Part shown: positions 1 to 9,413 of the stretch, one piece after another
How the letters are laid out: every line of letters begins with the position of its first letter
How positions within the stretch are numbered: position 1 is the first letter of the stretch
Assembly: GCA_021777765.1 (NCBI GenBank)
Contig: JAJYDF010000001.1
Location: 77,151 to 141,150, forward strand
Length of the DNA: 64,000 bases
Source: Pseudomonadota bacterium
GTDB taxonomy: Bacteria > Pseudomonadota > Gammaproteobacteria > DASZBR01
Direction of reading: 5' to 3'
The notes under the pieces: generated by a model
The model's database searches: none
Told to the model about the DNA's origin: nothing
Seen by the model: only the letters and a program-made list of their open reading frames with translations
Program-made: the position numbers and the translations under genes

Positions 1-2531
1 AAATACCTCCAGCAATTCCAAAAGCTACCACAGTTTTATCAGCACAACATGAATCAATTACTTCTAAAGATGTTGCTGCAGAATCAAAACATGATGTGCC
101 ACTTTCTGATCAAACAATGATTCGAAAACAAAGTGAAATCCTCATAAAACCAAAGAAAAAAATTGATTTTGAGCTACAGTTTGGCGCACGTTTACCGGTG
201 TGGATAGGAGCGATTGCCCTGGCATTGGCAGGTTTTTTCTTAGTTAAATATACCATTCAGGCTGGCTTAATTACGGAAAAAGTACGTGTTGTATTGGGCA
301 TTTTATTTGGTTGCAGTTTAATTATTTCAGCTTATTTTATTCGAAAAAAACCTGATCTTGCTAATGGTGTGCGAATTGCTCAAGCCTTATCAGGAGCAGG
401 TATTGCTGATTTATATTTGTGTATTTTTGCTGCAAGCAGTTTATATCACTTATTTCCCGCATTGATTGGATTTATTGGCATGGCTTTGGTGACAGCATTA
501 GCTGTTATTTTGTCATTGCGCCATGGTATGCCCATTGCATTACTGGGATTAATCGGTGGTTTGATTACGCCTGCGTTAATACATTCAAATACACCTAATG
601 CAATATTGTTGTTTATGTATTTATATATAGTTTTATTAGGGCTTTTTATTATCATTAAAAAACAACAATGGTGGGCCTTAGCGTTTCCCATGTTGATAGG
701 TTCTATTTTATGGACTTTATTTTGGTTGTTTTTTTGTTATGTTCCAGGAGATAGTCTTTGGTTGGGATTATTTCTTGTGGCGGTGAGCGCAACCTATATT
801 ATTACTTCAAATAAACAATTTGATCTCAATATTCAAAATCAAACGCAGCGATTAAAACTGCCGTTAATATTAAATTATTTAACGTTAGGTAGTGCTGCGA
901 TATTGATGGGGATGATCAGTTTTAAAGGTGGATTTGATATTCAACAATGGAGTTTATTTGGTTTGCTCGCGGCTGGCAGTATTTTTATCGCTTATTTTAA
1001 TCAAAAATTATATGGATTTATGCCCTGGTTATTTATGATAGTGAATGCTGTAATGTTGTTATCATGGAATAATCCGCCGTTTTATTATTTTATAATTATC
1101 GCAATAATATTTTCTTTATTATATGCAAGCAGCGGTTATTATTTAATGTGGCGCGTACCAAAACCGTTACCTTGGGCGGGTTTGTGTGGTGCTACACCCG
1201 TTTTATATTATCTGATTGCCTATTATCAAATACAAAAAATATCTTTATTTACTGTTACATTTAATCATTCCTGGATGTGGGGATCAATTGCTTTATTGTT
1301 ATCTGTCTTTGCGGTCATTATTGTGTGGCGATTGCTCGATTTATTTAATGATAATAAACAATTAAAACAACATGTATTGACCATTTTTGTATTATCAACG
1401 GTAGCATTTTTGTCTTTGGGTTTAACTATTTTATTAAAACAAAATATGTTTGGTCTTGTTTTTGCAACGCAAGTTCTGGTCATCAGTTGGATTAATACGA
1501 AAGTTGAGATCAAAGCCTTATTACCGATTGCAGGTTTATTAACAGCAGTATTTATCATTATTTTATTGCCGCAATTAATTATATTTTTGGCGCTGGCTTT
1601 AGACAGCTTAATTATACAAGGAATCAATATATCTCCTATGCCTGTTATAGCAACTGATCCACTTTTTCAATTAGCTGTGCCAGCGATATTATTTGCTTAC
1701 GCTGGTTGGATGCTGCGATATAGACAAGATAATCAGCTGGTAAAATATTTAGAAATAATTACTGTGATGTTATTTAGCGTGATGGGATATTGTTTAATTC
1801 GCAATGCTTTTCATGTATCCAATAATTGGTTTGCAATAGTGCCTGATTTTACCGAAAGAGGTGTTATTACCAATCTATTTTTCCTCATTGGCACGATAAG
1901 TTTAATCGTGAGTAATAAATATGCGCGACCCATTCTAACAGTATGCGGAATGGTGCTTATCTATCTTACAATGCTAAGAATTATTTACTTTGACATTCTG
2001 TTTCTTAATCCATTATGGACGCATCAATTTGTGGGGGCAGTGCCGATCATAAATGCTTTGATTTTGCCTTATGCTCTTAGCATATTTTGGTTTTATATAG
2101 CAGAAAAACAATTGCAAGCAATGCCAAAGCAAACAGTTATTAAAAATGCGAATAAATTTTGCTTATTTTTGTTATTTATTTGGATATCATTAAATGTCAG
2201 ACAATTTTTTCAAGGTGGGTATTTAGACGGTAATATAGCAAGCAATGCTGAGATTTATACCTATTCGGTAGTGTGGATGTTGTTAGGTATTGCATTGTTA
2301 ATCGCTGGTACCTTAAGACACGATAAAATGCTACGTATTGCCTCTTTAATCGTCATCATATTAACTGTAGGCAAAGTGTTTTTATACGATGCCTCAGCTT
2401 TATCTGGATTATACCGTGTTTTCTCATTTTTACTGCTAGGCTTTATATTGATAGCTTTGAGCTGGTTTTATAGTCGCTTTGTATTTCTTGATAAAAAAGT
2501 AGCTCAGAAAGGAAAAATGGCCGAATATTAA
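1..2531 (+). CDS. DUF2339-family polytopic membrane protein (5' end outside window)
   Basis: The reading frame is open from the window edge. The first in-frame start is a GTG at 96, but coding-like sequence continues upstream of it, so the gene is 5'-truncated by the window. The visible 840 or so residues begin with a short hydrophilic stretch rich in Ala, Ser and Lys. About twenty or more hydrophobic helices follow, almost to the C-terminus, which ends in a short basic tail. This layout (soluble N-terminal segment, then a very long run of membrane helices) is typical of the DUF2339 inner-membrane family, whose function is unknown. No catalytic motif is visible. It is followed after 68 bases by the protease gene on the same strand and may share its transcript. 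The family call is by overall architecture only. Confidence 0.75.
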   Translation, partial: IPPAIPKATTVLSAQHESITSKDVAAESKHDVPLSDQTMIRKQSEILIKPKKKIDFELQFGARLPVWIGAIALALAGFFLVKYTIQAGLITEKVRVVLGILFGCSLIISAYFIRKKPDLANGVRIAQALSGAGIADLYLCIFAASSLYHLFPALIGFIGMALVTALAVILSLRHGMPIALLGLIGGLITPALIHSNTPNAILLFMYLYIVLLGLFIIIKKQQWWALAFPMLIGSILWTLFWLFFCYVPGDSLWLGLFLVAVSATYIITSNKQFDLNIQNQTQRLKLPLILNYLTLGSAAILMGMISFKGGFDIQQWSLFGLLAAGSIFIAYFNQKLYGFMPWLFMIVNAVMLLSWNNPPFYYFIIIAIIFSLLYASSGYYLMWRVPKPLPWAGLCGATPVLYYLIAYYQIQKISLFTVTFNHSWMWGSIALLLSVFAVIIVWRLLDLFNDNKQLKQHVLTIFVLSTVAFLSLGLTILLKQNMFGLVFATQVLVISWINTKVEIKALLPIAGLLTAVFIIILLPQLIIFLALALDSLIIQGINISPMPVIATDPLFQLAVPAILFAYAGWMLRYRQDNQLVKYLEIITVMLFSVMGYCLIRNAFHVSNNWFAIVPDFTERGVITNLFFLIGTISLIVSNKYARPILTVCGMVLIYLTMLRIIYFDILFLNPLWTHQFVGAVPIINALILPYALSIFWFYIAEKQLQAMPKQTVIKNANKFCLFLLFIWISLNVRQFFQGGYLDGNIASNAEIYTYSVVWMLLGIALLIAGTLRHDKMLRIASLIVIILTVGKVFLYDASALSGLYRVFSFLLLGFILIALSWFYSRFVFLDKKVAQKGKMAEY

Positions 2532-2599
2532 ATTCGAAGTGGTATATACTTTAATCAAGAATAACTAAATTTATTGTTTATATCACTGGTTAACATTAC

Positions 2600-4027
2600 A
2601 TGTTTTGGTTAAATATATTAGTAGGGTTAACAGCAGGTGCGTTAACATTGTTAATCTTATCTTTCGTAAAAAGTATCAACCCATTTATAGTGCGTTCTCT
2701 TGCAATAGTTGTCACTTTCATTTTTATTGCATTATCAAATGTCTATTTTTCTCCTTATTTTATTATCTGGAAAACATTGCATCAAATAGAACAAATCCCT
2801 TTTTATCATACTATTGAACAAACTGATCCCATTTTATTTGACGAATTTGTCGCAAAAATTGAAGCAAATGCATTGGCAGGAGGAAACGCGTTAGATGTGA
2901 TTAAATATAGTAGCGATTTAGATGGCATGATATTGCATAAATATATGGGTAATGCTTCCGATGAGGCTATATATAATTATATACAGGCAAACGTTAATAT
3001 ATTTGAGGCATTAAATAAAAAAGATCCCCATATCATTGATAAATTACAAATGTCTAATCAGCCAAACAACAGAGAATTAAATGAGCTTAGTAGTATTGAT
3101 CCACAAATGTTTAATAAATTACTAGATTCAACGAATCAAATAGTCATTTCTGCAGTAACAGATCCACAGCCCCCATCTGATTTAGCCGATGCGCAGAATC
3201 GTGAAAATAAAATTATTGATCAATTATCAATGAAATATAATAAACAATTAGTTAATCAAGTATTTGCCAATATGCGTTCAACGGATATCAATAACATACA
3301 GGTGGCAAGTATTGTTATTGATATGTATAAAACACTGCTTAATTCAGGAAAAGAAAATTTAGGAATAATTATGCGTGCAGTCTATGGTAACAATATCAAC
3401 TTTTCGCAACAATCATGGCTGAATCACTTTATTTCTAACGCACAGGAAATTTATAACAAAGTCAGTGATTCTATTTTTACGGTATATAGTGAAAAATCAC
3501 AATATGCTAAATATGGTGTTTTAGGGACCGGCGTTGCCATCAGTAAAAATATACTTGTTACTAATTGCCATGTTGCATTATCAGAAAAATATATGATAGT
3601 TCGTATTGGCGATAATTTAAATCCAGCAAAACTTTATTTTCAGAATGGTGATATGTGTTTAATTCAAGTACCAGATGCTAATTTTATTCCTGTTTCAATC
3701 CGCCCTTCTAAAGAAGTGAATATTGGTGAGAATGTATTCGCCATTGGCAATCCAGAAGGACTTGAAAGGACAATATCTTCGGGCATTATTTCCAATAAAT
3801 ATGCCTCATCAGATGGAAAATTAGTCATATTACAAACGGATGCAGCCATTTCACAGGGATCAAGTGGCGGTGGACTTTTTGATGTGAACGGTAATTTAAT
3901 TGGCATTACTACGGCAATGTCACGCGCGGGTTCAAATATTGGATTTGTTATACCCACTGAATTAATTACCGATAAAAATGCATTAATGAGTCTTGATGAC
4001 AATAAAAAAGTTGATAAGAAGCGGTAA
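2600..4027 (+). CDS. Membrane-anchored trypsin-like (S1C/HtrA-like) serine protease
   Basis: The protein has 475 residues. Two hydrophobic helices (about 4-20 and 30-55) anchor it. Residues 60-290 are a hydrophilic, helix-rich region I do not recognise. The C-terminal 170 residues are a chymotrypsin-fold protease. The triad can be read as His324 in TNCHVAL, Asp351 in NGDMCLI and Ser422 in QGSSGGGLF. The following segment GNLIGITT is the usual last strand. No PDZ domain follows, so it is not a standard DegP or DegS. The active domain probably faces the periplasm, but the topology is inferred. A role in envelope quality control is likely from the family; the substrate is unknown. Confidence 0.85.
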   Translation: MFWLNILVGLTAGALTLLILSFVKSINPFIVRSLAIVVTFIFIALSNVYFSPYFIIWKTLHQIEQIPFYHTIEQTDPILFDEFVAKIEANALAGGNALDVIKYSSDLDGMILHKYMGNASDEAIYNYIQANVNIFEALNKKDPHIIDKLQMSNQPNNRELNELSSIDPQMFNKLLDSTNQIVISAVTDPQPPSDLADAQNRENKIIDQLSMKYNKQLVNQVFANMRSTDINNIQVASIVIDMYKTLLNSGKENLGIIMRAVYGNNINFSQQSWLNHFISNAQEIYNKVSDSIFTVYSEKSQYAKYGVLGTGVAISKNILVTNCHVALSEKYMIVRIGDNLNPAKLYFQNGDMCLIQVPDANFIPVSIRPSKEVNIGENVFAIGNPEGLERTISSGIISNKYASSDGKLVILQTDAAISQGSSGGGLFDVNGNLIGITTAMSRAGSNIGFVIPTELITDKNALMSLDDNKKVDKKR

Positions 4028-4191
4028 ACCAATATTTGTTCTTCACTGATTACAACGCTATTTTATAAGTTTTCGCAAATCGTATTGAATTAATAGTCGT
4101 GCTAATTGATAAAATACAACAAACACCTAAGAATGTTTTTACTAAAGCTACTATAATAGTGTTAGTACATTTCCAATACCAAGGAGGGATT

Positions 4192-4767
4192 ATGAAAAAG
4201 GTTTTATCCAATTTATTGTTTATTGTTTTTCTATTTTTTACTTATTCAATCTCCGCTTTTGCTCAAGATATTTATACAATCGATCCTAATCATACCTATG
4301 TTTTATGGCATATTAATCATTTTGGTTACTCTAATCCTTCTGGAAAGTGGTTTGCATCAGGAACAATTACCTTAGATCAAGCAAATCCAAAAAATAGTAA
4401 AGTCAATGTTACAATCAATCTCGCTGATGTGGACACAGGAATACCCAAATTAGATGAGCATATTAAATCTGATACTTTTTTAAATGTTGCTCAATATCCA
4501 ATTGCAACATTTGTCAGTAATTCCGTTGATATAACAGGAAAAAATACGGCGAAAGTATATGGCACTTTAAGTTTACATGGCGTTGCTAGACCTATTATTC
4601 TCTATGTCACACTCAATAAAAGTGGCATTAGTCCAATTACTAACAAAATGACGGTAGGATTTTCAGCAGTAGCAGAATTAAATCGTTCTACTTACGGGAT
4701 TAAAGCATATTTACCTGGTTTGGGTGATCTTGTTAAGCTTGATATTGAAGTAGAAGCAAGTAAATAA
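4192..4767 (+). CDS. YceI-family secreted lipid-binding-like protein
   Basis: The start is placed at ATG 4192 because a strong ribosome site (aaggaggg, 4181-4188) stands four bases before it and a clear signal peptide follows. A longer in-frame opening exists from 4099 but lacks these signals. The 191-residue product has an N-terminal hydrophobic signal ending in AFA before QD. A YceI-like beta-barrel follows: an initial DPNHTYVLWHINH segment, a central HIKSDTFLNVAQYP segment and a late GTLSLHGVARPI segment, all typical of the family. YceI proteins are periplasmic lipocalin-like barrels that bind isoprenoid or amphipathic ligands. The ligand here cannot be told. Confidence 0.9.
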   Translation: MKKVLSNLLFIVFLFFTYSISAFAQDIYTIDPNHTYVLWHINHFGYSNPSGKWFASGTITLDQANPKNSKVNVTINLADVDTGIPKLDEHIKSDTFLNVAQYPIATFVSNSVDITGKNTAKVYGTLSLHGVARPIILYVTLNKSGISPITNKMTVGFSAVAELNRSTYGIKAYLPGLGDLVKLDIEVEASK

Positions 4768-4782
4768 ATTACAATTCTTGAT

Positions 4783-4806
4783 CCTTCTCCCGCAAGCGGG
4801 AGAAGG
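4783..4806. repeat. Intergenic hairpin repeat (short copy)
   Basis: A perfect short palindrome of the form ccttctcccg-caag-cgggagaagg lies between the YceI gene and the next gene. It is the hairpin core of the repeat family found at several other intergenic sites in this window, here without the conserved tail. A run of A residues follows on the plus strand, so it is not a clear plus-strand terminator. Confidence 0.8.
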
Positions 4807-4838
4807 AAAAAAATAGTGCGAAAATTGGAGAAATAAAT

Positions 4839-5543
4839 ATGAAAATAGTATTAATTGGCGCAACTGGTTTCATAGGTTCATTTATATTAAACGAAGCATT
4901 AAATCGACATCATGTTGTAGCAGCTTATGTCAGAGATACCAATAAATTAACCGGTGATGAAAATATCCTGCAAAAACTCGAAGATATTTTAGAACATAAA
5001 CCTAAAAAAGAAGTTCATTTACATAATATCATCCCTTATAAAGGCGATATTTTTAATGTAGATAATCTTGCAGAAGTTATTGGTGCGCATGATGCTGTTA
5101 TAAGTGCATACAATCCCGGTTGGTCAAATCCTGATATTTATAATCTGCAAATTAAAGGCACGCGTTGCATTATTGACGCAACTAAAATTGGTGGTGTTAG
5201 AAGATTATTAATGGTTGGTGGTGCGGGTAGTTTAGAAGTCTCTCCGGGCGTGCAATTTGTCGATACGCCTGAATTTCCCGCACAATATAAACAAGGCGCA
5301 TTAGCAATGCGTGAAGTGCTAAATATGTTGAAAAAAGAACATGAATTGGAATGGACATTTTTTAGCCCTGCCGCAAAGATTGAACCAGGTGAAAGAACAG
5401 GGATTTATCGGTTGGGTACTGATCAATTAATTGTTGATGCCAATGGTGTTAGTAAAATATCTACACAAGATTATGCCAAAGCGATGATCGATGAATTAGA
5501 AGATCCACAACATGTAAAAATGCGATTTACAATTGGATATTAA
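4839..5543 (+). CDS. NAD(P)-binding Rossmann oxidoreductase (atypical SDR, NmrA/epimerase-like)
   Basis: The 234-residue protein opens with MKIVLIGATGFIGSF, the glycine-rich GxxGxxG nucleotide-binding turn of the extended/atypical short-chain dehydrogenases. The segment GGVRRLLMVGGAGSLEV, about two thirds of the way in, and the late TFFSPAAKIEPGERTG region match the NAD(P)H-binding YwnB/NmrA-like subgroup. That subgroup often lacks the YxxxK active pair, and none is seen here. The gene ends 20 bases before the SagB-type gene on the same strand, so the two probably form one transcript and may act on related redox chemistry. The exact substrate is unknown. Confidence 0.82.
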   Translation: MKIVLIGATGFIGSFILNEALNRHHVVAAYVRDTNKLTGDENILQKLEDILEHKPKKEVHLHNIIPYKGDIFNVDNLAEVIGAHDAVISAYNPGWSNPDIYNLQIKGTRCIIDATKIGGVRRLLMVGGAGSLEVSPGVQFVDTPEFPAQYKQGALAMREVLNMLKKEHELEWTFFSPAAKIEPGERTGIYRLGTDQLIVDANGVSKISTQDYAKAMIDELEDPQHVKMRFTIGY

Positions 5544-5563
5544 TTTAAATCAGGCGAATATAA

Positions 5564-6292
5564 ATGAATTCACATCGACCTATCCGTTTCAATTGGTTAT
5601 TAATATTAGGTTTAATTTTAATCATTATTTTTGTACTAAAAATAACCATCATGGAAAAACATCAAATGCGTACAATTCAGCAATCCCAAATATTAGCAAC
5701 AATTACATTACCCAAGCCTATTTATCATAGTGATGTATCAATTGAGCAAACATTATTGGCGCGCAGATCAGTGAGAATTTATCAAAATAGTCCACTAACT
5801 TTACAACAAGTTTCACAATTATTATGGGCGGCACAAGGGATTACTTCACCACATGGTGGTCGAACAGCGCCATCGGCAGGTGCTTTATATCCTTTAGAAA
5901 TTTATTTAATTTGTGGCAATGTCACAGGATTATCTGCAGGTATTTATCATTATGTTCCAGCAACACAATCAATTGAATTTATTGCAAAAGGTGATAAGCG
6001 TAAAGATTTAGCGAGCGCTGCATTTAATCAAACCTGGGTCAAAAATGCAGCCATAGATATTGTTATTGTCGGTGTGTTTAATCGTACCGAATCAAAATAT
6101 GGTGCACGCGGCGATAGATATGTTTATATGGAAGCTGGTCATGCTGCTGAAAATATTTTTTTACAAGCAGTGCCATTAAAATTAGGCACTGTAACAGTGG
6201 GTGCATTTGATGATGCTTCAATAAATAAAATTCTCAATGTTTCTAATGATTATCATCCTATTTATATTATGCCTGTTGGTAAAATTTCATAA
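5564..6292 (+). CDS. Membrane-anchored SagB/ThcOx-type nitroreductase-like flavoprotein
   Basis: The 242-residue protein has one N-terminal membrane helix (about residues 10-27) followed by a nitroreductase-fold domain. The segment LLARRSVRIYQNSPLT is the usual FMN-binding entry of the fold. RTAPSAGALYPLEIYL is the signature of the SagB-type dehydrogenase subgroup. SagB enzymes oxidise azolines in toxin maturation, but no cyclodehydratase (YcaO) or precursor gene is nearby. A thiazole/oxazole pathway is therefore not supported and a stand-alone oxidoreductase role is more likely. It sits directly behind the Rossmann oxidoreductase gene. Confidence 0.85.
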   Translation: MNSHRPIRFNWLLILGLILIIIFVLKITIMEKHQMRTIQQSQILATITLPKPIYHSDVSIEQTLLARRSVRIYQNSPLTLQQVSQLLWAAQGITSPHGGRTAPSAGALYPLEIYLICGNVTGLSAGIYHYVPATQSIEFIAKGDKRKDLASAAFNQTWVKNAAIDIVIVGVFNRTESKYGARGDRYVYMEAGHAAENIFLQAVPLKLGTVTVGAFDDASINKILNVSNDYHPIYIMPVGKIS

Positions 6293-6483
6293 TATATGAC
6301 CATTAATTATTATTCGCTGCTTTTGAAATTATAGGCAACACTTATTTAATGCCATTTTGATAAACTCTCTGTTGTTATATGATAATAATGAGAAAACCTA
6401 TGCATACATGATTGAGAATCATGGTAGATAAATAATTTTAACCATTTAATTTTTTATTTGATGTTTTGATTTAAGACAAGATA

Positions 6484-6559
6484 TGGTGCCGGAGAGCGGA
6501 ATCGAACCGCTGACCTCTTGATTACGAATCAATTGCTCTACCAACTGAGCTACACCGGC
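6484..6559 (-). tRNA. tRNA-Thr (CGT)
   Basis: Read on the minus strand this is a complete 76-base cloverleaf with an encoded CCA end. The D arm is GCTCAGTTGGTAGAGC, the anticodon loop is TTCGTAA (anticodon CGT, threonine), and the T arm is AGCGG-TTCGATT-CCGCT. The seven-base acceptor stem has one T:T mismatch at its sixth pair. Length, D arm and anticodon loop closely resemble the E. coli thrW type. It is flanked by AT-rich DNA with no sign of an integrated element. Confidence 0.95.
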
Positions 6560-6642
6560 ACTTTGGGTTGTACAGTATAAAAGATGCATAGGATTTAAAA
6601 CAAGCGACATTGATGATATTGCAATAATTAAATAATTCTAAC

Positions 6643-7479
6643 TCAAAATCCTCGCGACTCTCTAATTAGATCATAAGCCTTAGTAATATTCTGCGTTTTC
6701 TCAGTTGCCATTTTAATCATTTCTTCTGGCAATCCTTTGGAAACTAATTTATCAGGATGATTCTGGCTCATTTGTACACGATAAGCATGTTTGATTTCAT
6801 CTACTGTGGCACTTTCCTTGACCCCTAATAAATCATAAGCATTTTTTAATGCACTGAATTTCACTTCAGCTTGTGGATGATAATATCCTTGTTGCCCACC
6901 AGCAGCACCAGGGCCTCTACCAGCAGCTCCACCAAAAGGCTGTCCAAAGCCAAAATCATAGGTAAAGGGTTTGTAACCTAATCGTTGACTGATGTGCTGT
7001 AAAATCCTTAATTTTTTATCACTATGACTGAGTGATGCTGTTGCTGCTTGATATTGGATTTCAACAAACATTTGCAATAAAGCATGATTATTTTGGCACG
7101 ACTGTGCGAGATGCGTTAACGCAGCGTCTAAATCAAAATTGAATAGTTTTCCTTGATTAAAAAATTGAATGGCCAGTTGGCGTTGTTGTTCATTCAAACC
7201 CATACGTTGCATCACATAACGTGCAGCGCGAATTTCTTCTTCACTGACTCGGCCGTCTGCTTTTGCAACATGTCCCATGACTTTAAAAGTAGTGCTAAAG
7301 AAAATATTTTGAAGATGACGGATTTGATTAGTTTGCGTGTTAAAAAATCCTAAATGACCACCAAATTGCTCCACGAGTCGGCAAATAATTTCACCAACAA
7401 TAAAGCCGACGAGAGCCCCTAGAAAGCCGCCCATCGAAAAACCAATTATTGTGGCAATGAGTTGAATGAGAGTACGCAT
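6643..7479 (-). CDS. djlA: Co-chaperone DjlA (TerB-like plus C-terminal J domain)
   Basis: The 278-residue product has the three-part DjlA plan. A glycine-rich N-terminal membrane segment (about 1-35) is followed by a TerB-like helical domain containing GHVAKADGRVSEEEI (about 60-175). A Gly/Ala/Gln-rich linker leads to a C-terminal J domain starting AYDLLGVKESATVDEI, with the HPD motif in QNHPDKL. DjlA is a type III membrane DnaJ that stimulates DnaK. It is needed for intracellular growth in Legionella dumoffii, which fits the inferred lifestyle. It is transcribed away from waaA. Confidence 0.95.
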   Translation of the reverse strand: MRTLIQLIATIIGFSMGGFLGALVGFIVGEIICRLVEQFGGHLGFFNTQTNQIRHLQNIFFSTTFKVMGHVAKADGRVSEEEIRAARYVMQRMGLNEQQRQLAIQFFNQGKLFNFDLDAALTHLAQSCQNNHALLQMFVEIQYQAATASLSHSDKKLRILQHISQRLGYKPFTYDFGFGQPFGGAAGRGPGAAGGQQGYYHPQAEVKFSALKNAYDLLGVKESATVDEIKHAYRVQMSQNHPDKLVSKGLPEEMIKMATEKTQNITKAYDLIRESRGF

Positions 7480-7569
7480 AAAAGCTAAAAATAGACTAGT
7501 TAAATAAACAGATTAGCAGGATAATGCCGATTCGCAAAGCACAACAACGCCATTGAGGAGCTACTTTAG

Positions 7570-8889
7570 ATGATGAGACAGGTGTACAGCACACTTTGTT
7601 ATTTATGCGTACCAATTGTATTAGGCCGTTTATTATGGCGCTCACGCAAAAATGCAGCGTATCGGCAACGTTGGGCTGAACGATTTGGATTTTTACCCAA
7701 AAATATCCCGCAAAATTGTTTGTGGGTACATTCAGTCTCTGTTGGAGAAACTATCGCTGCTGTCCCTTTAATAAAAGGATTTCAAAAGATGCATCCAGAT
7801 GTACCTGTTGTCGTTACTACGATGACGATAAATGGTGCGAAACAAGTTGTGACCAGTTTTGGTCAAACAGTTACACACGTTTATGTGCCTTATGATTTGC
7901 CAGATGCTATAAATCGCTTTATTGATCATGTTAAACCCAAAATGTTATTAATCATGGAAACGGAATTATGGCCTAATTTGTTACATATCTGTGCTGCTCG
8001 AAATGTTCCTATTTTTCTCGCAAATGCACGGTTATCACAACGTTCTGCTGCACGTTATGCAAAATTCTTTACGCTGGTTTCCGCAATGATGAAAAACATC
8101 ACCAAAGTTGCGGTGCAAACTCAAGTGGAAGTCGATCGATTTATTGCATTAGGATTGCCCGCTGATCGCATTCAAGTAACAGGTACTGTTAAATTCGATG
8201 TGGTTGTAGCAGATGAAATCATGCAAAAAGGAAAACAATTTCGTGAACAAATAGGGCGCGATCGTCCAGTGTGGATTGCAGCAAGTACGCATCAGGGAGA
8301 AGAAGAAATTATTTTAGAAAGTTTTAAAATCATTAAACAAAAATATCCGCAATTATTATTAATATTGGTACCGCGACATCCAGAGCGTGCAAAAGATGTT
8401 GCTACATTATGCAAAAATGCAAATTTCCAAATAGTTTTATTTACCGAACAAAAAGCAATTACTCATGAAGTTGATATTTTTCTCACCGATACGATTGGTC
8501 AATTAATGACGCAATATGTTGCTGCAGATATTGCTTTTGTCGGTGGTAGTTTAATTGCAACAGGTGGCCATAATGTATTAGAGCCTGCTGTATCGGGAAT
8601 ACCTGTTATTACGGGTCCGGAAATGTTTAATTTTGTTGAAAGTACACAGTTATTAAAACAAGCGGGTGCATTATGGCAAATCAATGATGCTGCACAATTA
8701 GCTGATAAAGTTAACGAATTATTGCAAAATCCTGCGCAACGCGAACAAGCAGGAAAAGCAGGGCAACAAGTCATTGAAAAAAATCGTGGGGCTGTGCAGA
8801 AACATTTGCAATTAATTGAAGAATTATTTAATACCACGAGTGAAAGTATCAATAATAAATTTAAAGAAGGTGAAAAAGTCGAAAGTTAA
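7570..8889 (+). CDS. waaA: 3-deoxy-D-manno-octulosonic acid transferase (Kdo transferase)
   Basis: The protein has 439 residues, close to the usual 420-435. It transfers Kdo from CMP-Kdo to lipid IVA in lipopolysaccharide core assembly at the inner-membrane face. Diagnostic segments are an N-terminal hydrophobic anchor and RQRWAERFG, then LWVHSVSVGET, the ETELWPNLL motif and the C-terminal GGHNVLEPA donor-site region. A ribosome site (gagga) stands about eight bases before ATG 7570. The last 20 residues (TTSESINNKFKEGEKVES) look non-family-like. The truncated VOC sequence begins in the same frame just after the stop, so the 3' end may have been remodelled. Confidence 0.95.
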   Translation: MMRQVYSTLCYLCVPIVLGRLLWRSRKNAAYRQRWAERFGFLPKNIPQNCLWVHSVSVGETIAAVPLIKGFQKMHPDVPVVVTTMTINGAKQVVTSFGQTVTHVYVPYDLPDAINRFIDHVKPKMLLIMETELWPNLLHICAARNVPIFLANARLSQRSAARYAKFFTLVSAMMKNITKVAVQTQVEVDRFIALGLPADRIQVTGTVKFDVVVADEIMQKGKQFREQIGRDRPVWIAASTHQGEEEIILESFKIIKQKYPQLLLILVPRHPERAKDVATLCKNANFQIVLFTEQKAITHEVDIFLTDTIGQLMTQYVAADIAFVGGSLIATGGHNVLEPAVSGIPVITGPEMFNFVESTQLLKQAGALWQINDAAQLADKVNELLQNPAQREQAGKAGQQVIEKNRGAVQKHLQLIEELFNTTSESINNKFKEGEKVES

Positions 8890-8901
8890 GAGCTTAAATA
8901 A

Positions 8902-9306
8902 TCGGCAAAGGATGCGATTGAATTTTATAAAAAAGCATTTGGAGCAAAAGCTGAAATGGCAATGCCAGATGAAAAAACAGGAAAAATTTGTCATGCCGAA
9001 TTGGTCATTGGCAATTCAAAAATCATGTTGGCAGATGAATTTCCTGAAATGAATTTTAATAGCCCAATTTCTCTAAATGGCTCACCGGTATTGATTCATC
9101 TTTATGTTGAAAATTGTGATGCGGTATTCAATCAAGCAGTTGCTTTAGGTGCGCAAGTGGTTCGTCCTATAGCTGATCAATTTTATGGTGATCGATCTGC
9201 TGTCATTAAAGATCCATTTGGCCATGTGTGGAATATTTCAACGCATATTGAAGATATTTCAGATGAAGAATGTGCAAGACGGGCTGCGAAGATGAAGTGT
9301 CAGTAG
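8902..9306 (+). pseudogene. VOC (PhnB/glyoxalase-like) gene lacking its 5' end
   Basis: The frame opens right after a stop at 8899-8901 with SAKDAIEFYKKAFGA, which is the interior of the first beta-alpha unit of PhnB-like VOC proteins. The usual first 20 or so residues (start codon and first strand) are missing, and no ATG occurs until 8956, inside the domain. The rest is intact: DPFGHVWNISTHIEDIS is the typical C-terminal metal-site strand, and the product ends at 9306. This sequence lies in the same reading frame as waaA, 12 bases past the waaA stop, so a deletion probably joined the two. Translation from 8956 would give an incomplete fold. Confidence 0.75.
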
Positions 9307-9337
9307 ATTTATATTGGTCTGTTATTTTTATCCATAG

Positions 9338-9408
9338 GGTGGATTAGGCCGCAGGCTGTTATCCACCTTAAATCGTTAGATGGATAACGGCCTGAGGCCT
9401 AATTCACC
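9338..9408. repeat. Long imperfect inverted repeat (paired palindromes)
   Basis: Two 28-base arms (9338-9365 and 9381-9408) are imperfect reverse complements around a 15-base spacer. Each arm is itself flanked by ggtggat/atccacc-type ends, so the unit can fold as one long hairpin or as two smaller ones. It lies between the convergent VOC remnant and the next gene. It resembles dispersed palindromic repeats (REP/MITE-like) and may also stop transcription. No T-run follows it. Confidence 0.75.
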
Positions 9409-9413
9409 AAACA

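Noticed and set aside
5564..6292. Thiazole/oxazole-modified peptide cluster around the SagB-type gene
   Set aside because: No YcaO, E1-like or precursor-peptide gene is present nearby.
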